Shown: piece after piece, positions 42,507-51,309 of the stretch
Numbering within the stretch: position 1 is the stretch's first letter
Layout of the letters: each line of letters starts with the position of its first letter
DNA from: Paramesorhizobium sp049065735
Lineage (GTDB): Bacteria; Pseudomonadota; Alphaproteobacteria; Rhizobiales; Rhizobiaceae
Reading direction: 5' to 3'
NCBI RefSeq assembly: GCF_049065735.1
Contig: NZ_JBAKHD010000001.1
Coordinates: 682,001-746,000, forward strand
DNA length: 64,000 nucleotides
Translations under genes and position numbers: made by a program
The notes under the pieces: model-generated
Told to the model about the DNA's origin: nothing
Seen by the model: the letters and a program-made list of their open reading frames with translations, nothing else
The model's database searches: none

Positions 42507-43109
42507 ATGAGCACTCTTGAAGATTTCAAACTCTATCTATCAGAGCGCCTCGGCGATGTGATCGACGATATCGCCATCGAATATGGCGAGCTCAATCTCG
42601 TCGTTCCCGCGGAAAAGATCGTCCCGACACTGACTTTCCTGCGTGACGACGATCTCTGCCAGTTCGTGTCGTTCACCGATCTCAGCGGCGTCGATTATCC
42701 CGAGCGCGCCAAGCGGTTCGATGTGGTCTATCAGCTCCTGTCGCCGCGCCGGAACCTTCGCATCCGCGTCAAGGTACAGGCCGACGAGACGACGCTCGTT
42801 CCGTCCGCAACTGCGGTCTATCCGGGCGCGGAGTGGTACGAGCGCGAAGCCTACGACATGTACGGCATCCTCTTCTCCGGCCACCCGGACCTGCGCCGCA
42901 TCCTTACCGACTACGGCTTCGACGGATACCCGCTGCGCAAGGACTTCCCCCTCACCGGCTATGTCGAAGTGCGTTACGACGACGAGCTGAAGCGCGTGAT
43001 CTATCAGCCGGTCGAGCTTCGTCAGGAATTCCGCAACTTCGATTTCCTCTCGCCATGGGAAGGTACGGATTACGTCCTGCCCGGCGACGAAAAGGCCAAG
43101 GCGAACTGA
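42507..43109 (+). CDS. nuoC: NADH-quinone oxidoreductase subunit C
   Basis: 200 residues, 30-kDa-subunit family. Motifs: FTDLSGVDYPERAKRFDVVY, WYEREAYDMYGILFSGHPDL and LRKDFPLTGYVEVRYDDE. A separate gene, not fused with nuoD as in E. coli. Part of the hydrophilic arm connecting to the quinone site. Confidence 0.98.
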   Translation: MSTLEDFKLYLSERLGDVIDDIAIEYGELNLVVPAEKIVPTLTFLRDDDLCQFVSFTDLSGVDYPERAKRFDVVYQLLSPRRNLRIRVKVQADETTLVPSATAVYPGAEWYEREAYDMYGILFSGHPDLRRILTDYGFDGYPLRKDFPLTGYVEVRYDDELKRVIYQPVELRQEFRNFDFLSPWEGTDYVLPGDEKAKAN

Positions 43110-43120
43110 GGCGATAAAGA

Positions 43121-44311
43121 ATGGCTGAAACACAGGTTCGCAATTTCAATATCAACTTCGGCCCGCAGCATCCGGCGGCGCACGGCGTTCTTCGCCTTGT
43201 GCTGGAGCTGGACGGCGAAGTCGTCGAGCGCGTCGATCCGCATATTGGTCTGCTCCATCGCGGCACCGAGAAGCTGATGGAGGCGAAGACCTATCTGCAG
43301 GCGGTGCCTTATCTCGACCGCCTCGACTATGTCGCGCCGATGAATCAGGAGCATGCCTATGCGCTTGCCGTCGAGCGGCTGCTGGGCATCGAGGTGCCCC
43401 GTCGCGGGCAGGTCATCCGTGTGCTGTTCTCCGAGATCGGCCGCATCCTGAACCATCTCCTCAACGTCACCACGCAGGCCATGGACGTCGGCGCGCTCAC
43501 CCCGCCGCTCTGGGGCTTCGAGGAACGCGAGAAGCTGATGGTCTTCTACGAGCGCGCTTCGGGCGCGCGCATGCACGCCGCTTATTTCCGTCCGGGCGGC
43601 GTCCATCAGGACATCCCGCAGAAGCTGGTTGAGGATATCGGCAAGTGGATCGATCCGTTCCTCAAGACCTTGCAGAATCTTGACGATCTCATCACCCCGA
43701 ACCGCATCTTCAAGCAGCGCAATGTCGATATTGGCGTCGTTTCGCTGGAAGATGCCTGGGCCTGGGGCTTTTCCGGCGTCATGGTGCGCGGTTCCGGCGC
43801 GGCGTGGGATCTGCGTAAAAGCCAGCCCTATGAGATTTATCCCGAGCTGGATTTCGATATTCCCGTCGGCAAGAATGGCGACTGCTACGACCGCTATCTG
43901 ATCCGCATGGAAGAAATGCGCCAGTCCGTGCGCATCATGCGCCAGTGCGTCGATCTCCTGCTCGGCAAGGATTCCTCCGGCCCGGTCTCCAGTTCCGACC
44001 GCAAGATCGTCCCGCCGAAGCGCGGCGAGATGAAGCGCTCGATGGAAGCGCTGATTCAGCACTTCAAGCTCTATACCGAGGGCTACCACGTGCCGACGGG
44101 TGAGGTTTACGCTGCCGTGGAAGCGCCCAAGGGCGAGTTCGGCGTCTATCTCGTCTCCGATGGCACCAACAAGCCCTATCGCGTGAAGCTGCGCGCACCG
44201 GGCTTTGCCCATCTCCAGGCCATGGACTTCCTGTGCCGTGGCCACATGCTTGCCGACGTCTCCGCAATCCTCGGCTCGCTCGATATCGTGTTTGGTGAGG
44301 TTGACCGCTGA
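43121..44311 (+). CDS. nuoD: NADH-quinone oxidoreductase subunit D
   Basis: 396 residues, 49-kDa family. Starts with NFGPQHPAAHGVLRLVLEL; the quinone-site histidine and tyrosine regions are evident (HPAAHG, YLDRLDYVAPMNQEHAYAL), as is the C-terminal DIVFGEVDR. Its TGA shares one base with the nuoE start (TGATG). Confidence 0.98.
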   Translation: MAETQVRNFNINFGPQHPAAHGVLRLVLELDGEVVERVDPHIGLLHRGTEKLMEAKTYLQAVPYLDRLDYVAPMNQEHAYALAVERLLGIEVPRRGQVIRVLFSEIGRILNHLLNVTTQAMDVGALTPPLWGFEEREKLMVFYERASGARMHAAYFRPGGVHQDIPQKLVEDIGKWIDPFLKTLQNLDDLITPNRIFKQRNVDIGVVSLEDAWAWGFSGVMVRGSGAAWDLRKSQPYEIYPELDFDIPVGKNGDCYDRYLIRMEEMRQSVRIMRQCVDLLLGKDSSGPVSSSDRKIVPPKRGEMKRSMEALIQHFKLYTEGYHVPTGEVYAAVEAPKGEFGVYLVSDGTNKPYRVKLRAPGFAHLQAMDFLCRGHMLADVSAILGSLDIVFGEVDR

Positions 44312-45138
44312 TGTCCGTACGCCGTCTCGCAGATGATTCCGTTCAGCCGCTCGCCTTCTCGTTCAATCGTGCGAACCAGGTCTGGGCTGAACAGCAGATC
44401 CAGAAATATCCGGAAGGCCGTCAGCAATCGGCGGTTATCCCGCTCTTGATGCGCGCGCAGGAACAGGATGGCTGGGTCACGCGCGCGGCCATCGAGTACA
44501 TCGCCAAGATGCTCGATATGCCGCTGATCCGCGTGCTGGAAGTGGCGACCTTCTATACGCAGTTCCAGCTCGCTCCCGTCGGCACCCGCGCCCACATTCA
44601 GGTCTGCGGTACGACGCCCTGCATGCTGCGCGGCGCGGAAGAGCTGAAAAAGGTCTGCCAGCACAAGATCAATCCCGAGCCGTTCGTGACCAACGAATCC
44701 GGCACGCTGTCCTGGGAAGAGGTCGAATGCCTGGGGGCTTGCGTCAACGCGCCCATGGTCTTGATCTTCAAGGACACTTATGAGGACCTGACGCCGGAGC
44801 GGTTGGAAGAGATCATCGATGCGTTCGAAGCGGGCAGGGGCGATGAGATCAAGCCCGGCCCGCAGATCGACCGCATGTTGTCGGCCCCGGTGGGTGGCTT
44901 CACCTCGCTGAAGGAAGAGGTTACCGCCACGCAGCAGGCGGCGCCTCAGGGCGCTGCGGCGGAGACCGAGGTTCCGCCCTCGCAGGCGGGGCGGCCCAAG
45001 ACCCATGCGGAAGAGACCAATGCCGCGCTGAAAAGCCCGTCGCCGGAAAAGGTGAGCGAGGCCGCGGAAAACAATGCTTCGACAGAGCCTGCCCCGAAGA
45101 CGAAGAAGTCTAGGCCCGGCCCCAAGAACCCGGCATGA
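44311..45138 (+). CDS. nuoE: NADH-quinone oxidoreductase subunit E with extended C-terminus
   Basis: 275 residues; the 24-kDa core ends near residue 190. [2Fe-2S] (N1a) ligands are in QVCGTTPCMLRGAEEL and ECLGACVNAPM. The remaining 85 residues are low-complexity, rich in A, E, P and K (SPSPEKVSEAAENNASTEP, TKKSRPGPKNPA), as in other Rhizobiales, and probably disordered. The core role is electron buffering next to NuoF. Confidence 0.97.
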   Translation: MSVRRLADDSVQPLAFSFNRANQVWAEQQIQKYPEGRQQSAVIPLLMRAQEQDGWVTRAAIEYIAKMLDMPLIRVLEVATFYTQFQLAPVGTRAHIQVCGTTPCMLRGAEELKKVCQHKINPEPFVTNESGTLSWEEVECLGACVNAPMVLIFKDTYEDLTPERLEEIIDAFEAGRGDEIKPGPQIDRMLSAPVGGFTSLKEEVTATQQAAPQGAAAETEVPPSQAGRPKTHAEETNAALKSPSPEKVSEAAENNASTEPAPKTKKSRPGPKNPA

Positions 45139-45188
45139 CCAGGCGGAATGCGATGATGAAACGGATTGATCGGGATAAGAGGTGAGAC

Positions 45189-46496
45189 ATGCTGGCTGAC
45201 AAGGATCGCATATTCACCAACATCTACGGCCAGCATGGTCATTCGCTGAAGGCGGCGATGGCGCTGGGCCGTTGGGACAATACCAAAGCCCTGATCGAGA
45301 AGGGCCGCGACTGGATCATCAATGAGATGAAGGCGTCGGGCCTGCGCGGCCGTGGCGGCGCGGGCTTCCCGACCGGTCTGAAATGGTCCTTCATGCCGAA
45401 GGAGAGCGACGGACGCCCCCATTACCTTGTCGTGAACGCGGACGAGTCGGAGCCCGGCACCTGCAAGGACCGCGACATCATGCGCAACGACCCGCACACG
45501 CTGCTGGAAGGCTGCGTCATCGCGGGCTGCGCCATGGGCGCGCATACGGCCTATATCTATATCCGCGGCGAATATATCCGTGAGCGCGAGGCGCTGCAGC
45601 GCGCGGTCGATGAAGCCTATGAATATGGCCTGCTCGGCAAGGACAACAAGACCGGCTGGGACATGGATATCTATGTCCACCACGGCGCCGGCGCCTATAT
45701 TTGCGGCGAGGAAACCGCGCTTCTGGAAAGCCTCGAGGGCAAGAAGGGCCAGCCGCGCCTGAAGCCGCCATTCCCGGCCAATATGGGCCTCTATGGCTGC
45801 CCGACGACTGTCAACAACGTTGAATCCATCGCCGTTGCCCCGACGATCCTTCGGCGTGGCGCTGCCTGGTTCTCGTCCATCGGTCGTCCGAACAATGTCG
45901 GCACCAAGCTGTTCATGATCTCCGGTCATGTCAACACGCCCTGCACGGTCGAAGAGGCGATGGGCATCACCTTCCGCCAGCTGATCGAAGAGCATGCGGG
46001 CGGCATTCGCGGTGGCTGGGACAATCTGCTCGCGGTCATTCCCGGCGGCGCGTCCTGCCCGGTGGTCAAGGCCGAGGACATTATCGACTGCCCGATGGAT
46101 TTCGACGGTCTGCGCGAGGTGAAGTCTTCCTTCGGCACCGCCGCTGTCATCGTGATGGACAAGTCCACCGACATCATTAAGGCGATTGCGCGCCTGTCGC
46201 AGTTCTTCAAGCATGAAAGCTGCGGCCAGTGCACGCCCTGCCGCGAAGGCACCGGCTGGATGTGGCGCGTCATGGAGCGCATGGTGACAGGCAATGCGCA
46301 GCGCCGCGAGATCGACATGCTACTCGACATCACCAAGCAGGTGGAAGGCCACACGATCTGCGCGCTGGGCGACGCTGCGGCATGGCCGATCCAGGGCCTC
46401 ATCCGCAATTTCCGCCCGGAAATCGAAAAGCGGATCGACGAATACAGCCGCAATGCCGTGAACAGCAAATTTATCGCGCTGGAAGCGGCAGAATAA
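45189..46496 (+). CDS. nuoF: NADH-quinone oxidoreductase subunit F
   Basis: 435 residues, the NADH- and FMN-binding subunit. Motifs: GLRGRGGAGFPTGLKWSF (NADH), YVVNADESEPGTCKDRD-like segment for FMN, and the N3 [4Fe-4S] cluster ESCGQCTPCREGTGW plus a later cysteine in HTICALGDAA. Entry point for electrons. 50 bases after nuoE with a ribosome site AAGAGG. Confidence 0.98.
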   Translation: MLADKDRIFTNIYGQHGHSLKAAMALGRWDNTKALIEKGRDWIINEMKASGLRGRGGAGFPTGLKWSFMPKESDGRPHYLVVNADESEPGTCKDRDIMRNDPHTLLEGCVIAGCAMGAHTAYIYIRGEYIREREALQRAVDEAYEYGLLGKDNKTGWDMDIYVHHGAGAYICGEETALLESLEGKKGQPRLKPPFPANMGLYGCPTTVNNVESIAVAPTILRRGAAWFSSIGRPNNVGTKLFMISGHVNTPCTVEEAMGITFRQLIEEHAGGIRGGWDNLLAVIPGGASCPVVKAEDIIDCPMDFDGLREVKSSFGTAAVIVMDKSTDIIKAIARLSQFFKHESCGQCTPCREGTGWMWRVMERMVTGNAQRREIDMLLDITKQVEGHTICALGDAAAWPIQGLIRNFRPEIEKRIDEYSRNAVNSKFIALEAAE

Positions 46497-46507
46497 GGGG
46501 CGAAAAG

Positions 46508-48589
46508 ATGGCGAAGATAAAGGTTGACGGCAAAGAGATCGAGGTTCCCGATCACTACACGCTCCTTCAGGCAGCCGAAGAGGCGGGCGCGGAAGTGCCG
46601 CGCTTCTGCTTCCATGAGCGTCTTTCCATTGCCGGCAATTGCCGCATGTGTCTGGTCGAGGTGAAGGGCGGTCCCCCCAAGCCTGCGGCGTCCTGCGCCA
46701 TGGGCGTGCGCGACCTGCGTCCAGGCCCCAATGGCGAAGCGCCGGAGATTTTTACCAACACGCCGATGGTCAAGAAGGCCCGCGAAGGCGTGATGGAGTT
46801 CCTGCTCATCAACCATCCGCTCGACTGCCCGATCTGCGATCAGGGCGGTGAGTGCGATTTGCAGGACCAGGCCATGGCCTATGGTGCCGAACACTCGCGC
46901 TATCGCGAGAACAAGCGCGCCGTGGAGAACAAATATATCGGTCCGCTGGTGAAGACGATCATGACACGCTGCATCCACTGCACGCGTTGCGTCCGCTTCA
47001 CCACGGAAGTCGCCGGCATTTCCGAGCTCGGCCTCATCGGTCGCGGCGAGGATGCGGAGATCACCACCTATCTCGAACGCGCCATGTCGTCCGAATTGCA
47101 GGGCAATGTGATCGACCTCTGCCCGGTCGGTGCGCTGACCTCGAAGCCCTATGCTTTCCAGGCCCGTCCGTGGGAGCTCTCCAAGACCGAGTCCATCGAC
47201 GTGATGGATGCCGTCGGCTCCAACATCCGCGTCGATACCCGTGGCCGCGAGGTGATGCGCATCCTGCCGCGCACCAACGAAGCGGTGAACGAGGAGTGGA
47301 TCTCCGACAAGACCCGCTTCATCTGGGACGGCCTCAGGACCCAGCGCCTCGACCGCCCCTATATCCGCCGCAATGGCCGGCTCGTTGCCGCCACCTGGCC
47401 GGAAGCCTTCGCCGCCATCGCCGCCAAGGTCTCCGCGACGTCGGGCGACCGGATCGGCGCGATTGCCGGCGACCTCGCCAGCGTCGAGGAGATGTATGCG
47501 CTGAAGAGCCTGCTGTCCTCGCTGGGGTCGAAGAATATCGACTGCCGCCAGGACGGCGTGGTGCTAGACCCGTCTCTAGGGCGCGCGTCCTACATCTTCA
47601 ATCCGACCATCGAGGGCATCGAAGACGCCGACGCGCTTGTCATCATCGGCTCTGACCCGCGCCATGAAGCGGCGGTGCTCAACGCCCGCATCCGCAAGCG
47701 CCAGCGTCAGGGCCATTTCCCCATCGGCCTCATCGGCACGCAGGTCGATCTGCGCTATGATTATGCCTATCTCGGCTCCGGCCTCGACACGCTGCGCGAT
47801 CTGGCCGATGGCAAGGGTGAGTTCTATTCGGTGCTCGAAAACGCCAAGCGTCCGCTGATCCTCATCGGCCAGGGCGCGCTGCAGGGCGGCAACGGCAAGG
47901 ACGCGCTGGCGCTCGCCGCCAAGCTCGCTGCCAATGTCGGTGCGGTCACCGACGAGTGGAACGGCTTTGCCGTGCTGCACACCGCCGCAGCACGCGTCGG
48001 CGGGCTCGACATCGGCTTCGTGCCGGGGGAGGGGGGCAAGATCGCGGCCGAGATGGTCGGCGGTCTCGACATCCTGTTCCTGCTCGGCGCGGACGAGCTC
48101 GACCTTTCGAAAAAGGGCGACACCTTCATCGTCTATATCGGCACCCATGGCGATGCCGGCGCGCATGCGGCGGATGTCATCCTCCCGGGCGCAGCCTATA
48201 CCGAGAAGTCGGCGACCTATCTCAACACGGAAGGCCGTGTGCAAATGACCAATCGCGCCGGCTTCGCGCCGGGCGAGGCGAAGGAGGATTGGGCGATTCT
48301 CCGCGCGCTGTCAGACGTGCTCGGCCACAAGCTGGCCTTTGATTCGCTCAGCCAGTTGCGCGGGCGGCTTTATGCCGAATACCCGCATATGGCGGAAATC
48401 GACGCCATCAAGCGCGGCGACGCGCAGGATATCGTCGCTCTGAGCAAGAAAAAGGCGGGTTCCGGCAAAGGCGCGTTTGCGTTGCCGATCAAAGACTTCT
48501 ATCTGACGAACCCGATCGCGCGGGCATCCGCCATCATGGCCGAGTGCTCCGCGCTCGCTCAGGGCGGCTTCCAGCAGGCGGCCGAATAG
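46508..48589 (+). CDS. nuoG: NADH-quinone oxidoreductase subunit G
   Basis: 693 residues from ATG 46508. The N-terminal part binds N1b (RFCFHERLSIAGNCRMCLVE), N5 (HPLDCPICDQGGECDLQDQ) and N4 (RCIHCTRCVRF); the large C-terminal domain is a molybdopterin-oxidoreductase fold without cofactor. The frame continues open upstream into nuoF but without similarity, so the start is firm. Confidence 0.98.
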   Translation: MAKIKVDGKEIEVPDHYTLLQAAEEAGAEVPRFCFHERLSIAGNCRMCLVEVKGGPPKPAASCAMGVRDLRPGPNGEAPEIFTNTPMVKKAREGVMEFLLINHPLDCPICDQGGECDLQDQAMAYGAEHSRYRENKRAVENKYIGPLVKTIMTRCIHCTRCVRFTTEVAGISELGLIGRGEDAEITTYLERAMSSELQGNVIDLCPVGALTSKPYAFQARPWELSKTESIDVMDAVGSNIRVDTRGREVMRILPRTNEAVNEEWISDKTRFIWDGLRTQRLDRPYIRRNGRLVAATWPEAFAAIAAKVSATSGDRIGAIAGDLASVEEMYALKSLLSSLGSKNIDCRQDGVVLDPSLGRASYIFNPTIEGIEDADALVIIGSDPRHEAAVLNARIRKRQRQGHFPIGLIGTQVDLRYDYAYLGSGLDTLRDLADGKGEFYSVLENAKRPLILIGQGALQGGNGKDALALAAKLAANVGAVTDEWNGFAVLHTAAARVGGLDIGFVPGEGGKIAAEMVGGLDILFLLGADELDLSKKGDTFIVYIGTHGDAGAHAADVILPGAAYTEKSATYLNTEGRVQMTNRAGFAPGEAKEDWAILRALSDVLGHKLAFDSLSQLRGRLYAEYPHMAEIDAIKRGDAQDIVALSKKKAGSGKGAFALPIKDFYLTNPIARASAIMAECSALAQGGFQQAAE

Positions 48590-48611
48590 GGCCCGAGGAA
48601 AGAAACGGAAA

Positions 48612-49655
48612 ATGGACGGTATTTTAGCAACATACGTCTTGCCCGCGATTCTCATCGCGCTGAAGTCGATTCTCCTGCTCGTGGTGCTGCTCATCTGCGT
48701 GGCCTATCTGCTTTTTGCCGACCGCAAGATCTGGGCGGCAGTGCAGCTCCGCCGTGGTCCGAACGTTGTCGGCCCCTTCGGCTTGCTTCAGTCGTTCGCC
48801 GATTTGACAAAGTTCCTCTTCAAGGAGCCGGTCATTCCGTCCGGCGCCAACAAGGCGGTGTTCCTGCTCGCCCCGCTCGTCTCCGCCGTGCTGGCGCTGG
48901 CGACCTGGGCGGTGATTCCGGTCAATCAGGGCTGGGCCATCGCCAACATCAATGTCGGCATTCTCTATATCTTCGCCATCTCCTCGCTCGAGGTCTATGG
49001 CGTGATCATGGGCGGCTGGGCGTCGAACTCGAAATATCCGTTCCTGGGCGCGCTGCGCTCGGCGGCGCAGATGGTGTCCTACGAAGTCTCCATCGGCTTC
49101 GTCATCGTTACCGTGCTGCTCTGCGTCGGCTCGCTGAACCTGACCGACATCGTCATGTCGCAGGAGACCGGCCTCGGCACCATGCTCGGCCTGCCGGCAT
49201 CCTTCCTCGACTGGCACTGGCTCGGCCTGTTCCCGATGTTCATCATCTTCTTCATTTCGGCGCTGGCGGAGACCAACCGTCCGCCCTTCGATCTGGTGGA
49301 AGCGGAATCGGAACTCGTCGCCGGTCACATGATCGAATATTCCTCGACGCCGTTTCTCCTGTTCTTCCTCGGCGAATATGTCGCCATCACGCTGATGTGC
49401 GCCCTCACCACCATTCTCTTCCTCGGCGGCTGGCTGCCTCCGGTCGATGTGTGGTTCCTGAACTGGGTGCCGGGCGTCATCTGGTTCGTATTGAAGCTGT
49501 GCTTTTGCTTCTTCATGTTCGCGATGGTGAAGGCATTCGTCCCGCGCTACCGCTATGACCAGCTGATGCGGCTGGGCTGGAAGGTGTTCCTGCCGATCTC
49601 GCTCTTCATGGTGATCGCGACCGCCTTCTTCCTGAAACTGACCGGTCTGGCTTAA
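48612..49655 (+). CDS. nuoH: NADH-quinone oxidoreductase subunit H
   Basis: 347 residues, eight membrane helices. Conserved loops at the quinone chamber: RRGPNVVGPFGLLQSFADLT, ALRSAAQMVSYEVSIGFVIV, and AETNRPPFDLVEAESELVAG. Links the hydrophilic and membrane arms. Confidence 0.98.
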   Translation: MDGILATYVLPAILIALKSILLLVVLLICVAYLLFADRKIWAAVQLRRGPNVVGPFGLLQSFADLTKFLFKEPVIPSGANKAVFLLAPLVSAVLALATWAVIPVNQGWAIANINVGILYIFAISSLEVYGVIMGGWASNSKYPFLGALRSAAQMVSYEVSIGFVIVTVLLCVGSLNLTDIVMSQETGLGTMLGLPASFLDWHWLGLFPMFIIFFISALAETNRPPFDLVEAESELVAGHMIEYSSTPFLLFFLGEYVAITLMCALTTILFLGGWLPPVDVWFLNWVPGVIWFVLKLCFCFFMFAMVKAFVPRYRYDQLMRLGWKVFLPISLFMVIATAFFLKLTGLA

Positions 49656-49666
49656 GGAGAAAGACA

Positions 49667-50158
49667 ATGGCTTCCCTTGCTCAAGCCGCAAAATCGCTTC
49701 TTCTGCAGGAGTTCGTGGGCGCGTTCTTCCTTTCGATGCGCCAGTTCTTCGCGCCGAAGGCGACGTTGAACTATCCCTTCGAAAAGGGACCGACTAGCCC
49801 GCGCTTCCGTGGCGAGCATGCGCTGCGCCGTTATCCCAACGGTGAAGAGCGCTGCATCGCCTGCAAGCTCTGCGAGGCGATCTGCCCGGCGCAGGCCATC
49901 ACCATCGAGGCCGGCCCGCGCCGCAATGACGGCACCCGCCGCACCGTGCGCTACGACATCGACATGGTGAAGTGCATCTATTGCGGCTTCTGCCAGGAAG
50001 CCTGCCCAGTGGACGCCATCGTTGAGGGCCCGAACTTCGAATTCGCGACTGAGACGCGCGAGGAGCTTTACTATGACAAGGAAAAGCTCCTGGCGAACGG
50101 CGACCGCTGGGAGCGGGAGCTGGCGCGCAACATCGCAATGGACGCGCCGTACCGCTGA
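49667..50158 (+). CDS. nuoI: NADH-quinone oxidoreductase subunit I
   Basis: 163 residues. Two [4Fe-4S] ferredoxin motifs: CIACKLCEAICPAQAI and CIYCGFCQEACPVDAI (N6a, N6b). Followed by an unusual 201-base gap before nuoJ that contains two hairpins. Confidence 0.98.
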   Translation: MASLAQAAKSLLLQEFVGAFFLSMRQFFAPKATLNYPFEKGPTSPRFRGEHALRRYPNGEERCIACKLCEAICPAQAITIEAGPRRNDGTRRTVRYDIDMVKCIYCGFCQEACPVDAIVEGPNFEFATETREELYYDKEKLLANGDRWERELARNIAMDAPYR

Positions 50159-50182
50159 GTGCGGTTCGGACAGTAAGAAGAA

Positions 50183-50266
50183 GGGGCAAAGTGCCCCCAA
50201 TACCCCCAAACCTCCCTGCGTAGGGTAGGAGAGGGGGACGAAAATCGAACGGATGTCCCTATCCGT
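50183..50266 (+). other. Two hairpins in the nuoI-nuoJ gap
   Basis: GGGGC-AAAGT-GCCCC (50183-50197) and ACGGAT-GTCCCT-ATCCGT (50249-50266), neither followed by a T run. All other junctions in the operon are 50 bases or less. Possible RNA processing or stability elements; no gene is seen in the gap. Confidence 0.5.
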
Positions 50267-50359
50267 CGGGCCTTTTGAGGCTCGGCGGGAGGTGACGTTG
50301 AAATACAAACAATCGCGCGGGCAATCCGTCGCGAATAGAGGAACAGTCGGGGTATCCCC

Positions 50360-50980
50360 ATGCTGACAGGTCTAGCGGCGGCGTTTTTCTACCTATTCGC
50401 CTTTATCTTGATCGCGAGCGCCTTCATGGTGATCGCGGCGCGCAATCCCGTGCATTCGGTGCTGTTCCTCATCCTCGCCTTCTTCAACGCCGCGGCGCTG
50501 TTTCTGCTGGCGGGCGCTGAGTTCCTGGCGTTCATTCTGCTGGTGGTTTATGTCGGCGCCGTGGCCGTGCTCTTCCTTTTCGTCGTCATGATGCTCGACG
50601 TCGATTTCGCTGAACTGAAGAGCGGCGCGTTGCAATATGCGCCCATCGGCGCGCTGGTCGGCATTGTGCTGGCGGCGGAGTTGATCATCGTGCTCGGCGG
50701 CCATGCCTTCTCGCCGCAGCTCGCCACCAGTGTCGCGCAGCCGATCCCGGATCTGGCGACGCGCACCAACACCGCCGCGCTCGGCGATATCCTCTATACC
50801 AACTATGTCCTCTTCTTCCAGATTGCGGGTCTCATCCTGCTGGTGGCGATGATTGGCGCGATCGTGCTGACCCTGCGCCACAAGCATGGCGTCAAGCGCC
50901 AGTCGATCCCGCAGCAGGTGGCGCGCACGCCGGCCACCGCGATCGAGATCAAGAAGGTCGAGACGGGCAAGGGACTTTGA
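50360..50980 (+). CDS. nuoJ: NADH-quinone oxidoreductase subunit J
   Basis: 206 residues, five membrane helices (e.g. FLAFILLVVYVGAVAVLFLF, helix 3 with the pi-bulge, and NYVLFFQIAGLILLVAMIGA). C-terminal tail basic (KKVETGKGL). Membrane arm of complex I. Confidence 0.97.
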   Translation: MLTGLAAAFFYLFAFILIASAFMVIAARNPVHSVLFLILAFFNAAALFLLAGAEFLAFILLVVYVGAVAVLFLFVVMMLDVDFAELKSGALQYAPIGALVGIVLAAELIIVLGGHAFSPQLATSVAQPIPDLATRTNTAALGDILYTNYVLFFQIAGLILLVAMIGAIVLTLRHKHGVKRQSIPQQVARTPATAIEIKKVETGKGL

Positions 50981-50993
50981 CGGGAAACTTATG

Positions 50994-51302
50994 ATGGAAA
51001 TCGGTATCGCACACTATCTGACCGTTTCGGCCGTTCTGTTCACGCTCGGCGTCTTCGGCATCTTCCTGAACCGCAAGAACGTCATCGTTATCCTGATGTC
51101 CGTTGAACTGATCCTTCTTGCCGTGAACCTCAACTTCGTCGCCTTCTCGGCGGCGCTGGGCGATCTGGTCGGTCAGGTCTTCGCGCTTTTCGTTCTGACG
51201 GTCGCAGCCGCCGAAGCGGCCATCGGCCTCGCAATTCTCGTTGTTTTCTTCCGCAACCGCGGCTCCATCGCGGTGGAAGACGTCAATGTTATGAAAGGTT
51301 GA
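50994..51302 (+). CDS. nuoK: NADH-quinone oxidoreductase subunit K
   Basis: 102 residues from the second of two adjacent ATGs, the usual length. Three helices with the conserved glutamates of the proton path (LMSVELILLAVNLNFVAFS and VAAAEAAIGLAILVVFFRN). Confidence 0.97.
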   Translation: MEIGIAHYLTVSAVLFTLGVFGIFLNRKNVIVILMSVELILLAVNLNFVAFSAALGDLVGQVFALFVLTVAAAEAAIGLAILVVFFRNRGSIAVEDVNVMKG

Positions 51303-51309
51303 CGGGCAA

